Part shown: positions 46,301-60,857 of the stretch, piece after piece
Position numbering within the stretch: position 1 is the stretch's first letter
Layout: each line of letters begins with the position of its first letter
The notes under the pieces: model-generated
What the model saw: only the letters and a program-made list of their open reading frames with translations
What the model was told of the DNA's origin: nothing
Databases searched by the model: none
Translations under genes and position numbers: made by a program
NCBI GenBank assembly: GCA_037974965.1
Contig: JBBPFI010000008.1
Span: 1,054,001-1,118,000, forward strand
Direction of reading: 5' to 3'
Source of the DNA: Dacryopinax spathularia
Lineage: Eukaryota; Basidiomycota; Dacrymycetes; Dacrymycetales; Dacrymycetaceae
Length of the DNA stretch: 64,000 nt

Positions 46301-47589
46301 TGATTGGTACGCAGACTAACCAGTGCAAAGCTGCTTCATATCGGCAACGTTGTTTTGCAGGAAGCGAGCCCGTATCTCGAGTATACAGCCCGCTTTCTCG
46401 GCAGAAGCATAGTCGGCACAGATGCTCATGAGGGTCTACCGGAGGCGTCAACACCAGCGGCTTGACAGGAGAAAACACTGACCTCATGCAGCTGGTGAGC
46501 CACTTTCGTCTGATGGGTGAGATTATTCAAGGACCACTTAGACCAATTGATCTCAAAGAATGTTCCGCCCAGCATCTACGAGCCAGGTCAGCATGAAAGA
46601 GGGAGACGCAGTTCCACTGATCGTACTTGATTCATCGTGTCCATCTCTTTCTAATTCATAGTGAGCGCTCCATGTCGTAACCACACAGAGATGGACTTAC
46701 CCGCAGAGTTCCCATCAGCTCTTTGCGAAGGCTTTCCTCCGATTCCGTCAGGCCACCAGAATAAGCTTGCAAGACCAGGCGGCTGAGGGTGTCCATATGC
46801 TGAAGGGCGGAGACCATTGTAGATCGTAGAATTGTCTCGCAGGAAACGGGGAACACGAAGAAGTTCACGAAGAAGACAATGGCTACGCCCCAGAAGTACG
46901 CCTGAATAGTACCGACGATTACGGGTATATTTGGTTGTTGATTATTTCTGCAGCTCGCTGTAAGTTCTTTGGAATCAAAGAGTGTCATTGAGGAACTACC
47001 CACCCAATCGATGATGCCACCCCCGTGACGCACCACACGATACCAAGGAGGGTGAAAGCAAGGTACTTGAGCGAAACGGCCTTTGCGAAAGAGAATACTG
47101 CGATTCATGGCATGAGAGCAACGCATGACAGATATCCCCGGCACTTACTGTAGACCAGGAGAAAATACACCACTCCTTGCGCGACCAGAACCCCCGCCAA
47201 GTTCGCCAGGATATATGCGCATAATGCTCCCAGCATGATCCCGAAGATGATCCAGATCATGCCATCAATGAAGAGGCCGACCGGTAATCCAACAACAGCA
47301 AGGACAACGATGATCATCAGGCCTGAACTGCAGGTCAATACAAGTTCGTGCAGATAGATGGACGGACATACCTGACACCTGCGGAGGTGCAGCAATCAAG
47401 TCCGTAAATGGATTGATGAAGGCCAGTATGTATGCGATTACGTATGCCAGAGTTCCTGATATTCGGTCAATAACTGGTCGCTGGCTGCTCATTCAGCGCA
47501 CCTTTCCATGTCGGAATGCCTTTCTTCGAGAACAGGAATCGTATCCAGGACACGAAACCCGCACCAACCGTCGATAATGAGAAGGCCAT
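43354..47589 (-). CDS. ArAE_2/BRE4-like multi-pass membrane transporter
   Basis: A many-exon gene. The N-terminal exon joined by GT-AG splicing gives KKGIPTWKGTLAYVIAYILA, the hallmark of the fungal putative ER transporter family (PF10337, then FUSC-like and PF10334 domains). Hydrophobic segments follow (MIIVVLAVVGLPVGLFIDG, IWIIFGIMLGALCAYILANL, YFWGVAIVFFVNFFVFPVSC). The long soluble exon at 46,480-45,640 is helical and followed by a second transmembrane half. The C-terminal region has LILRNPARRTLRKAIVELLH and ends EEACGSVYGTDEAI at 43,354. Yeast BRE4, a distant member, is linked to brefeldin A sensitivity; plant and bacterial relatives export aromatic acids or malate. The substrate here is unknown. 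The ATG at 47,589 is a guess; an upstream exon is possible. Confidence 0.8.
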
Positions 47590-50012
47590 ATTGGAGACCA
47601 AGACAGAGCAGCCTTCCTTGGACGAGTGCGGGGAGACAGATGCAGGTCCATGCTTGCGACAAGATATGCGCAGGTATAAGCAGGCGATCTCCACGGCTCC
47701 CAGACATTCACGCCCACAAAGACGTGTGATTTAATTTGGTTCCTTGATGGTCTTCTTTCTTCCGACTCTGTATCCTTCGCACCCTGAGCAGAAGTTCCCA
47801 GTATCTTCAACAGAGGCGCGTCGCATGGGGTGGTATCGAAGCATCGCCCAGGGTTCGCACACGTTTGGATTTGCCAGCAAATTGACTCGGTCGTATTAGG
47901 CTTGGCGTTGGAGAAGTCCTGTGCTCCCATCAATAAGGACGATTTGGACCGGGGAAGCTCTTCCGACTCAGCGCGCAAGATAAGCAGCCCGCTGATCTGC
48001 ATCTTTTCTCGTCGCGATGTGACTTATCTGACAAGCGTCAACCCGGCTGATGACATCCCCGACGCGGGGCGTTTCGTTGAGCCCTTCCGCGGTCGCATCA
48101 TCCAACCCAACCCAAGCGGCGAATAACAGACTTCTTCCCCGCTCATACGTATAACAGCCATCGCCGCCCCGGGCAGCAAGGGAACATCCCGCCCGAATTA
48201 GGCATGTACTGCCCAGCTGGTGGGACAGCAATGCCGACCAATCTCCTGATGGGGATTATGGCTCGTAAGCCAGCGGACCAGGCTTGCCCGCGCCAGGCGG
48301 CACTCTTCCCGCATGCATCACCATAGCGATACCTTCTTGGCGCAAAAAGCGCATTTAAGCTGTCGGTGTGCGACCTTCGCGGTGTTTCCCGGGTGATGTT
48401 TTGACGCGTAAAGGGGAAGAGAAGGTCAGGGGAAGGAATGCGGGACTGGCTGGCGGTGATGAAGCAGATGGGTGAGAAAGTGTGCTTGCAGATAGTATGG
48501 CCGACGATCCGCGGATGTAGGGTCTTCCAGGTGCGAGGTGATGTGTTGGTCGGAGAGGAGATAATCGCAGCGCCGTTATCTCGGATATGACCACCAGCGG
48601 GATGGCGAGGGACTGTGAACTGGAAGGCCGTCTCGCGTTTGCTGGTGCCACATATGTGAACGATCCATGCGGTCCGAGACTACCCCGGAATACCGCGTTC
48701 GTGAATGGACGCAACGGGCAAGCGAATTAAAGCGCATATCCATCGCGCATCATACCTTTCATAGGTTGTGCGGAGCGGTAGGCAATTAGGAAGTGAGGGG
48801 GATTGTTCGGACAATTTTGATCGATGGTGGAGCGCGCCGTTCCGCAGCATACGGTTCAGCCGCTATGGATTGCGCGTCCCGATTACCTCCCTGGGCTAGG
48901 TGAGAAAGGGGCAGACTGAAGAACCGTCAGCCTAAATACGTTTTGATATTGCTAAGTGGGGACATACCCCACGTTCCTGGCAGCGTTGTGATAGGGTGGG
49001 GAAAGCTGATGATCCGTGCATTTGTCTTGGTTGAGCCGGGGCGCTTCTTTGGTAGTAAGCTTAGTATTAGAAGACGCCTCAGACGAAGCCATTCAATGAG
49101 ATCGAGAGACGCGGCATAATATGGGCAATAGCAGACGCTGAGAGGGTGTGTAACATGACGCTCAGTCACAGGACGAGGACGACACGGAGGAGTGGTGTTG
49201 AACATAGACACGTCGCCCAAGCCTTGCGGGACACCAACATCGATTGGGGCGGACGTCTGAATCACTTTTCTGTGTAGCTCCAAAGTCTCAAACGATCGGC
49301 AGGACCAGTACTGTAATATGTATATGTCACCTACATAGCTGCTTCAGAGACGTGCGACATTGAGCGCGACAATGAAAGACGCGAACCCATCTCAGACCGA
49401 GACTCACGTGCATTACTCCCACGCATCACCTGATCATGGAGCAGGTGTAGGGCATTTTGGTGCACAAGCAGAACTTCTTCTTGTCCCTCTCGTGCTGGAC
49501 GGTGCAAAGTGGCGCGAAATATGGAACTGGCATGGGCCTGTGTAGCAGGGTGCTATCCGTCCATATGATTTGTCAGCAGATGTTGCATTCGAAGTTGTGC
49601 GAGAAGGGCGGCACGTCGCAAGCGGCTACTACGCCTCTACAGAGTGATCGTGATCGAGCGTCCGATCACCAGAGACCATCATCGCTCGTTCTGCCCCACC
49701 AAACCCGGTTGACTCGTAGGACGGTCGAGCTCGTCTCGAGACTTTAGCGCCGACGGTTGCGGATCCCCTCCCCGCCTATCACCCGCGGCATCTCGGCAGC
49801 CTCCGACCACGTGACCCGATCCACGCCTCCTCGCCGTCGTGGACCGGTCGACGAGCTTCCATGATGCGCACGGTGAGCTCATAGCGGACCAGGACGATGT
49901 GGGCAAGTATAAAGCCAGTCTCGCCGAGACGACATGGCCAACATTATCGAGCTCATCGCCACAAACCCCCCTGAACAACCTTGCTCTCCTACAGACTTCG
50001 GAAGAAAGCATC
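47590..50012. other. Long intergenic region, no gene recognised
   Basis: About 2.4 kb. Minus-strand frames at 48,355-48,714 and 48,927-49,283 and several smaller ones lack motifs, conserved splice structure or neighbours that would support them. Nothing repetitive was seen. Confidence 0.4.
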
Positions 50013-51470
<1,458 letters not shown>

Positions 51471-51877
51471 GCACTTTGTGGGCTGGTTGGACGGATGAGT
51501 GGTGTAGGAGTACCAGGCGAACGATCAAAATGAAATATCGTTAGCACAGTAGGCAAATGGCTATCGTGCACAATGGCAGCAGAGGTATCCGGTTTGGGAC
51601 GTTCTTGGGATCGAGCTTTGGGAAAGACACGTTCAAATTATGGAGAAGTTGCCCTCGTCCTACTGCCTTCAGCTTCAGGCACCTAAGGAGTGGCAGTGTA
51701 GAGCTAACGTGCATGTGACAAGCCAGACAACGACCTTAGAATAGTCCTCTATTCATTCCACCCGTCGGGCAGCCCTCCACCTGTCGAAGGCCTTAACAAT
51801 GCCAGCCAGCGGCAGCGAACGAATGGCTTCTTACATTCGCCCTTCATCTCCTTACGCGTAGCTCACCGTATCCCAAT

Positions 51878-53327
<1,450 letters not shown>

Positions 53328-53551
53328 ATAGTTGTGGAACCTCCTTGTCGGGGCGATGATGTAGGACTACCAGACAAGCGATGAAAATGAAAGATCGTGG
53401 TTGCAGTGGATATCCGAGCTAAGGTTGGGGAGTCATTGCCTAAGTGTCCTCTCCGAACGGTCTTGTGGACGAGAAGAAGCCAACCGCTCCATCCTTAACC
53501 CGTAACCGTAATTTCTCACAGGTAGGTTTGAAATCCACGCATTGGCACCAA

Positions 53552-54020
53552 GGGATTATCTACTTAATGAAATTAAAAGTCAAAGTTGTGAGCCGGAATA
53601 GAACTTGAGACCCAAAGAGAAAATAATGTAAGAGGTTACCAAGCAGACTAAATAGTCCATGAGTAATAGCTTGCTTTACCTTTCTATAGGATGACAATAG
53701 CCACAACTTAAACACATCAATTCGTGACCGCTAAACTCCATCGAACATAATTTTTTTTTTCGTGACCGGTAACTCCAGTTGCATAGCAAAGTTTCTTAGT
53801 CAAGTCTCTTGCTGACCGTTTCATGCGACAAGTGCGCAGTAATAAACTCAGGCAGAGAGATATTGCTAGTATTCATGCGATACCAGAGTTCATAAAAAAT
53901 ACACAAAGTGTTTTGACTATTTAGTCCGCTTGGTAACATCTTACATTATTTCTTCTTTATGTCTCAAGTTCTATTCCGGCTCGCAACTTTGACTTTTAAT
54001 TTCATTAAGTAGATAATCCC
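53552..54020. mobile_element. 469-bp MITE with 106-bp terminal inverted repeats
   Basis: 53,552-53,657 and 53,915-54,020 are inverted copies differing at only a handful of positions; they begin GGGATTATCTACTTAATG. The interior (about 257 bp) is AT-rich with a run of T near 53,750 and codes for nothing. Structure fits a non-autonomous DNA transposon; the superfamily is not assigned because I could not settle the target-site duplication. Confidence 0.9.
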
Positions 54021-54063
54021 TGGTTTATCTTGGATTATCTCGCCCGCTTACCACGTTTATCCT

Positions 54064-54237
54064 CAAGCGATAGGTCCAGAACGGGCTGGGATAATCCGGT
54101 TTGTCGCTCTTAGAGCGACTCGGATGATCTGAGTCGACTGAAGTGGCTGTCAAGCGATAGGTCCAGAACGGGCTGGGATAATCCGGTTTGTAGCTCTTAG
54201 AGCGACTCGGATGATCTAAGCCGACTGAAGCATCTGC
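54064..54237 (+). repeat. 87-bp tandem duplication
   Basis: CAAGCGATAGGTCCAGAACG starts at 54,064 and again at 54,151. The copies are nearly identical over about 80 bp, with an internal palindrome-like GCTCTTAGAGCG. It lies just right of the MITE. Confidence 0.93.
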
Positions 54238-54659
54238 TGGCACCGGGAATGCGGTAGAAGTTGCCAAGTCTCCCAGCAGTAGCTTCAGCCATGGACAGAA
54301 GTGGCGGCGGACAAATGACTCGCATGTGACAACTTGGATAAAAACTTATAATACATCGTACCCCTTTTCCTAGTTTACACGCTGCATCTAAGCTCGCTTG
54401 TGCCACAGACTGACCTCAATGTCATATTTTCATATTTCAGTTGCTCTGATCCGACCGAACCCGATTCTACACAGCGATCGTGAGCATGTTCAAGGTTGGC
54501 CCAATCCCTCGTATTCTCCCCTTGACCTCGTATGCTGATGATTAGCCCCCTTCTGAAGAGGAGGTGACAGGCAGAACTGAGGAAAAATGACGAATGCATG
54601 GGGAAAAGATTCGGAAAAAAAGGGGAAGCAAGGGCCGCGGGAGGCAAGGAAAAAGGCTT

Positions 54660-54741
54660 TGCGTGGACCGGGAATCGAACCCGGGGCCAGTCGAGCGTTG
54701 CTTGATGGCAACGACTGAGGTTACCACTACCCCATCCACGC
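54660..54741 (-). tRNA. tRNA-Gly(GCC) with 11-nt intron
   Basis: Acceptor stem GCGTGGA pairs with TCCACGC. D-arm contains GGGTAGTGGTAACCT; anticodon stem AGTCG pairs with CGACT. The loop reads TT-GCC-A, an 11-nt intron, then T; T-arm is CCGGG TTCGATT CCCGG. Box B (GGTTCGATTCC) is intact. Anticodon GCC decodes glycine. The intron lies at the canonical position 37/38. Confidence 0.95.
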
Positions 54742-54869
54742 TTTGATTTGTTGTCGTTCTTGCATACTAGGCATAGCCATACATCTGTGTATCTGCCTCC
54801 GAATTATTGTTAGTCCTCCGGCGCGCCCTGGTAGAGGAACACACTGCATCCACACGTCGATCTACCAAT

Positions 54870-55529
54870 ATGTCGGCACTGTCGGATGATACCCTGCACA
54901 AGGTATGAAGCTCTGTCTAGCTCTTTGCCGCCGTGGACTCAATCCATTCTCTCAGGTGCTCCAGCAAATCCAAGCCCGCACAATAGCAGCGCAGCGCGAG
55001 CTGTCCCTCGTCCGCTCACAGATCGCCGCGTCCGAACGCGCACGGAGGGTATCGCAGCTGACCAGCGGGGAGATCGCTGCTTTACCGCAGGATCAGAGCG
55101 TGAAGATCTACAGAGGAGTGGGGAAGATGTTTGTCATGGAGCCGAGGGCGGTGATGGAACGTAGCTTGGCCGTGCAGGAGAAGAGCATAGAGGAGGAATT
55201 GGCGGCGCTGAACAAGAAGGTGCGCATATATGAACGCCCTTCATGAGTTATAATGTTAACGTGTAGAATGGCAGGCCAAACAATTGGAGAAGGAGTATGA
55301 GAAGACGCAGTCGCAGCTGAGGGATATTGTGGGTCCACCAGCTGATGAAGCATCTCCAATGATCACTAACGCAATAAGCAGTTCCATTCTCAACAACAAT
55401 CATGAGACGGCCTCATATCCACATACGCTGCTGGGAATGTCACAATACGCGATAAAATATGTGCTGCGTCATATGAAGCGCTATGGGCCCCCGGGTTCCG
55501 GACTGGACTTGGGGTACGCTGGCTCGTGA
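54870..55529 (+). CDS. Prefoldin subunit 1 (beta-type)
   Basis: Exons 54,870-54,902 and 54,956-55,219 give MSALSDDTLHK then VLQQIQARTIAAQRELSLVR, and continue through GEIAALPQDQSVKIYRGVGK, MFVMEPRAVMERSL and SIEEELAALNKK. The third exon follows an acceptor before GCCAAACAATTGGAG and gives AKQLEKEYEKTQSQLRDI. Two helices around a short beta hairpin are the prefoldin beta fold. Prefoldin is the cytosolic hexamer that hands unfolded actin and tubulin to the CCT chaperonin. The family is about 120-130 residues; the frame read straight to 55,529 is longer, so the true end may follow another small intron or stop soon after LRDIV. Confidence 0.85.
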
Positions 55530-56069
55530 GCTACGTAGGTACTCGCGAAGAGGCCGGTGGACTACCGCTTCGGGCCCTTTGGTTCAGTCCAGAACTTGCG
55601 TCGTGATTTCTATGGGAAAGGGCCAGTGTTTCGTTTGCATAGCAGTCTCCTACATATCCGTTCTCCCATTTGTATAGCAGTCCACCTATCCGTTCTCCCA
55701 GCATTGCTCCGGTGCCGGTGATACCTGACAGTAGGATCACTTCCCTCATCGCCGTTCCGGTTGGACCCACAATCATAATCAATGCCTATGACACACTTGC
55801 GTGTACTGCGCCTTTCGTTAACTACGACCTAACAGAAATGAGCGCTTATTTCTCTTCTGCGATCCCTGACCTCTCATCGACAGCTGCCAGCTATGGTAGT
55901 TGATCATGAAAATTACTTCCGATTGAGGTGTGTCCCTTGCTCTTCGCCGGTAGACAATCATATACGTACACACAACAAAGTCACTCCTCTGGCGAGCGAA
56001 ACGGACTCACTCTGTCTCCCTTGCCTGTCCTGCTTGACTTCGTTGTTTGAAGGGGCGAGATACCCTGGT
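55530..56069. other. Intergenic, no firm gene
   Basis: A glycine-rich minus-strand frame (55,531-55,782, MIMIVGPTGTAM) and a plus frame (55,670-55,903) overlap each other, and neither has motifs that I recognise. Confidence 0.4.
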
Positions 56070-58095
56070 ATGGCCACAACGACATCCGCAGCGAACGCGC
56101 AACCTACCAACGTCAACGGCTCGACCTCTGCTGCTCGACCCACAGCTACGAAAGCTCCTAGCACGCGACAAGATCCCGCCCCGGCCCCTGGACCACCGCC
56201 TGCAGGACCTGTGCCCCCTACTCCTTCTCCGCACACGAACGGTATACCCAAGACACCATCCGTTGGGCATGGAGCAAGCACCAACACAGCTGCCAGTCCG
56301 CAGAAGGCGAAGAAGAAGCCCGAACCGCCTGACGTGGTCGCCATGTATGAGAGCGTGAAGAGCAGGATCGCAGCCTTGGAGTCGTGAGTCCATTGGCAGG
56401 TAATTCGGGTTTCTGATTGCTAAGTGGGAGTAGCGAAGAGGTGCATGGAGAGGAGGAGGAGAGGAAGATCAGTTCGTACTCCGTCTCCCTCGTCTCGTGG
56501 ATCTTGCTCCTGACTCCTGTTACAGCTGAAGAGGCTCGCAACTCCATCACTGGACAGACTGAGTCTGCTATCCAGCAGAAGTACATTGAGCTGGCAAGCC
56601 TCATGCACATACTTCGCATTGACTATATGCTGACCGACAGTCCAGTTCGCCGAGATGAAGCGCCTTGAAAGAGAACACGCTAAGGAGAAGCAGAAGCTCA
56701 CCAAGGATAAGGATGCTGGTACGCACGATCGATATCCTACTGTTGGGATTGCCGCTGATGCGCGAGCCAGCCAAGGCGCAACTTACGAAGGCGAATCAAG
56801 GGCGGACGAAGCTGGAGAACCTAGCCAGGGAGTTGCAGAAGGTACGTGACATGGTTATGTGGGGTATACTGCACCGACTGATGGGCGATCTTCACAGGAT
56901 AACAAGAAGTTGCGGGTAACTAACATCTCTTTCTGGACGATTCAGTCACGTGACCGACATTTGGATCAGGAAGACGGCAAGCGCTTAGCAGGCTCGATTG
57001 AGGAAGTCCAAGAAGAGCTAGCACATATGAAGACGCAGGTTGAGCGACGGACAGCGGCTCTGATACGTCGACGTGACCCGCCTCGACTTGGACCTGATGG
57101 CGGACCCTCGCCTTACCTGGCTGTCAAGGTCACTTGCAAGTACCGTGCGGAGCTATTCTTCAGGATCTCTCGGAAGACCAAGCTTTCGCGGCTATTCAAT
57201 GCCTGGACAGAGAGGATGGCGAATGCGGAGGAAGTGGCTCTGAACCAACAGGATCGTTCCAAGACGGCAGTCGTGACTGTTGACAGTAGCGGCAAGGAGG
57301 GGAGCGGGAAGGGGAAGAAACGAGAGTCGCCGCCAAGCATGACGTTCCTGTTCACACACGTTGGTCGAGGGCTTGAGCCGGACATGACACCGGACGACGC
57401 GGGTATGGAGGATGGTGACGAGATCCTTGCGGTGGAGATGATGGACCTGACAACGCCTGATGTGGACCATGTGCTGCCGGAACCGAAGCGTGTGTTGCTG
57501 CAGAAGAACTGGACAGAAGATCCCAGGGAGTATGTATCTCCAAAGGTCTTCATTATCACAGCATGATTAACAAGCTTCAGGGCGCGGAAAGCGGTGGAGG
57601 AGCTTTTCGACGGAATGTGAGCCTGCGTTATCCTCACCACGTCTCCTGCATACTCACGCCTGGCCAGGGTACGAGAACGGTTGAAGGACGTCCTCCGACA
57701 ATACGAGCTTCGGGAGAAGCACTTCGAATGCGTCATACGTTCGAAGGAGCTGGAGGTTCTGCTGGCGCATGCTCGGGCGGACGAAGCGAAGCAGGCAGCT
57801 GAAGGGGAGCGGCGAATAGCCACTGTAGCCGAGACGCAAAACCAACAGCTGCGGTTACAGATGGAGGAGATGCAGAATTCCCAAGCGCGGCTGATGGACA
57901 AGCTTATAACCTGTTGTAAAGAGGTACGTGGAGCATCTCGAAGCATTTGTTCTTCTCTAACACGGCGTTTTGCAGCCGACCGGGGAACGAACGCAGAAAC
58001 TCTTTGCCTTCTTGCGCGAAGAGCTGGAGAGGAGAGGTACGAAGGTGGTCGACATGATACCCCCATCAGCACCAGATTCGCCAGGAGTGGACTAG
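56070..58095 (+). CDS. Taxilin-like coiled-coil protein with embedded SUMO-like domain
   Basis: Start MATTTSAANAQPTNVNG, a Pro/Ala-rich N-terminus, then coiled-coil exons: AEEARNSITGQ, KRLEREHAKEKQKL, LTKANQGRTKLENLARELQK. These match taxilins, which bind syntaxins in vesicle traffic. After EDGKRLAGSIEEVQEELAHM the same frame runs into a ubiquitin-fold domain (about 57,113-57,460): VKVTCKYRAELFFRI, TKLSRLFNAW, then a Gly/Lys-rich loop and MTFLFTHVGRGL, DMTPDDAGMEDGDEI, typical of SUMO/Rad60-SLD folds. No C-terminal Gly-Gly follows. A GTATGT donor after DPRE joins to ARKAVEELFDGM and then LRQYELREKHFECVIRSKEL, the taxilin coil resuming. The end is RRGTKVVDMIPP to the stop at 58,095. Exon joins upstream of 56,950 are approximate. 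Confidence 0.7.
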
Positions 58096-58207
58096 CACTC
58101 CTGGCCGTCTTTCATGTATTGTACGGAGAGGTAGCCCATTGCGATGCAGTAATGTCCATGATGTCATACAGTCTGTCAATACTCTCCAGCACACATCACG
58201 TTCTCTC

Positions 58208-59714
58208 CTACTGGAGGAGGTGCAGTGCTTCCAGCGTGTCCGCAGCGCCTGTCTTGGTCAAGACCCATCCCTTGACGCCTTGCAGTCCCTCACCCGCATA
58301 TGTAACTTTGGGACCAACTTCCACTTCTGCTCCTTCGGCCACTTTCGCGCCGGCGGCTTCCAACCATCTCTTCATCTGCCCCAGCAGGTCGCGTTTGCTG
58401 GTTTGAGGATCGTCCACTCCGGTACCAGGCGCATTCTTCAGCGGACTGAACTCCTCCTGGCGCGGAACTTCCAAGACAGCCATTTTCTGGGTAAAGGGAA
58501 AGACGTCGAAGACGAATAGCTCCATCTTGATACCGTTCGGTTTGGCGGGCTTGACGAACTCGCCAGAAGGGATCTCGACGTGGGGAATCTTCTTTCGAGC
58601 AATATGGAAGGCCATTTGGTCCTCGATGCTTTCGATACGCTCGAGGAATTCGCGGGTATAGAAATGATTGACGATGTTCGCGGCTCGGAACGCCAGCTCG
58701 CCAGTAGCGGGGTCGATCTCGTGCGCCTGCGCTTCGGTGATTTCGGAGTACTCGACGACTGAGAACTTGTCGCCACGCATGGCGATGACGCCGACCGACT
58801 CGGTGGGATACGCCTTGCGCACGACCTTGGCACCGCATTCCGCGCCTTTGGAGATGGAGTAGCCGATGAAGACGGGATCGGCTACTCGTACTAGACAGTT
58901 GTCGACTCCGTAGGTGTGGATGTACGTGATGCCGCGTTTTGCCATGTCGGACAAAGGCGTGCGCTTGGGATCGGACGGAGAGATTGGGGATCGGAGAGCA
59001 GCATACACTCCACCGTTCCCATCAGGAGCGACGGCGATGCTGGAAGGCTTGTCGAGGAGGATCTTGCCGTCCATAGTCAAGCATGGTAGTGTACCTGCAT
59101 ATACTCGCTTAGCTCGATAGTTTACAAGGTACGAAGCCCAGCGCACCTTGCTCAAAGAAGATGACATCCTCCTCCGGGAGACCAAAGAACGCATGCTTCT
59201 TGAAGAACGCCTCTGTCGGCTTCCTCGTCGGCCCGCTCGTCATCACATACCAGGGAATCCTCGCCCCACCCGCCAACTGCGACACCTTAGCGATCCTCTC
59301 CGCCTGATATTGGAACAGGCTCTTATGGCTCGGCATCCCAATATCATAGCATCCTTTCGGGTCTGACGACCCAAGACGAGTGCCTTGACCGCCCGCCATC
59401 AGGAGCACGCCGACCTTCCCCTCGCTGATCGCCTTCAACCCGACCTCGCGCCATTCCGCCTCTTTCTCCGGAGCACCGATGATCGTCTCGAACGCTGAGG
59501 CAGGCAGAGGACTGATGGCCGCCGATGATGAACCAGCTTTCTCGTATTCGATCGCAGTTTTGAAGACGCGGTTGACGCGCTCGACGTCGAGAGCCTGAAG
59601 CTGAGCGACGAGCTCCTCCTGCTCAGCAGGGGACAGCTTCGGGTAGAAATAGAGCAGATGCTCCTGCCCAGCGGCCTCATAGCGCTTCAGGAGGTCTACA
59701 GGGACAGCAGACAT
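58208..59714 (-). CDS. UAP1: UDP-N-acetylglucosamine pyrophosphorylase
   Basis: Two exons (59,147-59,714 and 58,208-59,094, one 52-nt intron) give 484 residues, the normal eukaryotic length. The nucleotide-binding motif LLMAGGQGTRLGSSDPKG is near residue 110, followed by SLFQYQAERI, WYVMTSGPT, VIFFEQGTLPC, then PDGNGGVYAAL, GVDNCLVRVADP and GELAFRAANIVNHFY. It catalyses UTP plus GlcNAc-1-phosphate to UDP-GlcNAc in the cytosol, the last step to the donor for chitin, GPI anchors and N-glycans. The gene is convergent with the taxilin-like gene (112 bp between stops). S. cerevisiae calls the orthologue QRI1. Confidence 0.97.
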
Positions 59715-59983
59715 GGTATATGGATGCAGAGAAAGATTACAGATGGTCGTTGTGTTGGATGGAGTATCGACTGGGTACATCGCCCTGAAAAGGGCTGTGC
59801 GCCACTGGCAACTCGAACGTGCGACAGTGTAGATGGCAGAATCTGGCAGTTGGTACCAATCTCGTCTCACGCTCTTGCCATTCGAGCGCTTCACTTTCAT
59901 TTGCGTGTACAGTAAAATACATGTTGGAGGTATGAAGTGTAACTTGGACAGCACCACAGTCCTCCACCCTCACCGAAACGTCC

Positions 59984-60280
59984 CTATGCCGACCGCACTG
60001 ACGATGGTGGGATACGCTCTTCCAGTCTATCCGAGATGTACAGCCCGGCTCCAGCAAATGCTAATAGGGAGACGCCGAACAACAAACGAGTTCGAGGAGA
60101 TAGAGCTGACAGAGGAGAAGTCAGGAACGGTTGCCCGTAGCCTAGCGAAAATGCTTGCGCACCAGCATAACTCTGCCATAATGTCATCTTTGGCTTGTTC
60201 GGCTGAGCTGGATTGGGTCGTGGACTGGGCGTTGCCCCATCTGTCGGCCGCTTTGGCGAATTTGGAATGGGTGTTGCCAT
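59984..60280 (-). CDS. Small single-pass membrane protein, function unknown
   Basis: A single-exon frame of 98 codons: a Pro/Ser/Thr-rich N-terminus (MATPIPNSPKRPTDGATPSP), an amphipathic WQSYAGAQAFSLGYG, and one hydrophobic helix (LLFGVSLLAFAGAGLYIS) followed by an acidic-basic tail. Looks like a small organelle membrane protein of basidiomycetes; no function claimed. Divergent from the BRCA2 homologue. Confidence 0.6.
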   Translation of the reverse strand: MATPIPNSPKRPTDGATPSPRPNPAQPNKPKMTLWQSYAGAQAFSLGYGQPFLTSPLSALSPRTRLLFGVSLLAFAGAGLYISDRLEERIPPSSVRSA

Positions 60281-60857
60281 AGGCAGACGAGGAATGGATT
60301 CAACGGGAACGGCCTCGAAACTTGTCAGCGACTGCCTTCGTCGCCCCGTGAATTTCGGGTCTTCTCCTGATGGACCTGGTCAACAAGTTGCAATCGTTAT
60401 GCTGGTGGGCAATGCAGCAGTATTATTATGTGTCTCGTCAGTCAGCGAAAGGAGCCGGTACCGATCTTGGGCAGAGAGGTGAGGTACTGAGGAATGTAGG
60501 AGCGTGACTTGCGGTGAGGCGTCATGTGATGAATTGACAAGTCGCGTGCGGCTCGCTCGCTGTCCTTCTTCCTGACCGCCACCGGCTGAACATGGCCACC
60601 ACGTCCATCGCCCGTCCTGGTCAGCACATCTTCATCTCGATATGCTTATAGAACAACTGGTATTGACACACTGGTGTAGAAACCGGTCCCAATAAGAGAC
60701 CTCGTCTTTCTGCGCCGACGACAGAGCAGGAACGGCTCATCGCGTACGCGTCACGGATACTCCTGTCTTCACGTACTGACGGCGTCTTCGAAGAAACCCA
60801 CAAGCCGGCCCCTCGTCCCGGCCGCATATGCGCTCACCAAATGGGCTCAGAGATGAG
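60281..60857. other. Shared 5' region of small membrane protein and BRCA2 homologue
   Basis: No gene recognised in about 580 bp. An in-frame ATG for the BRCA2 homologue also exists at 60,828. Confidence 0.4.

Noticed and set aside
47590-49300. Several 60-170-codon frames upstream of the transporter
   Set aside because: No family motif, no splice pattern, and many overlap each other on both strands.
55531-55903. Overlapping Gly-rich minus frame and a plus frame
   Set aside because: Mutually overlapping, short and without recognisable features.
57113-58072. Minus-strand 319-codon frame over the taxilin-like gene
   Set aside because: No motif, and the plus strand carries coiled-coil and SUMO-like sequence with consensus splice sites.
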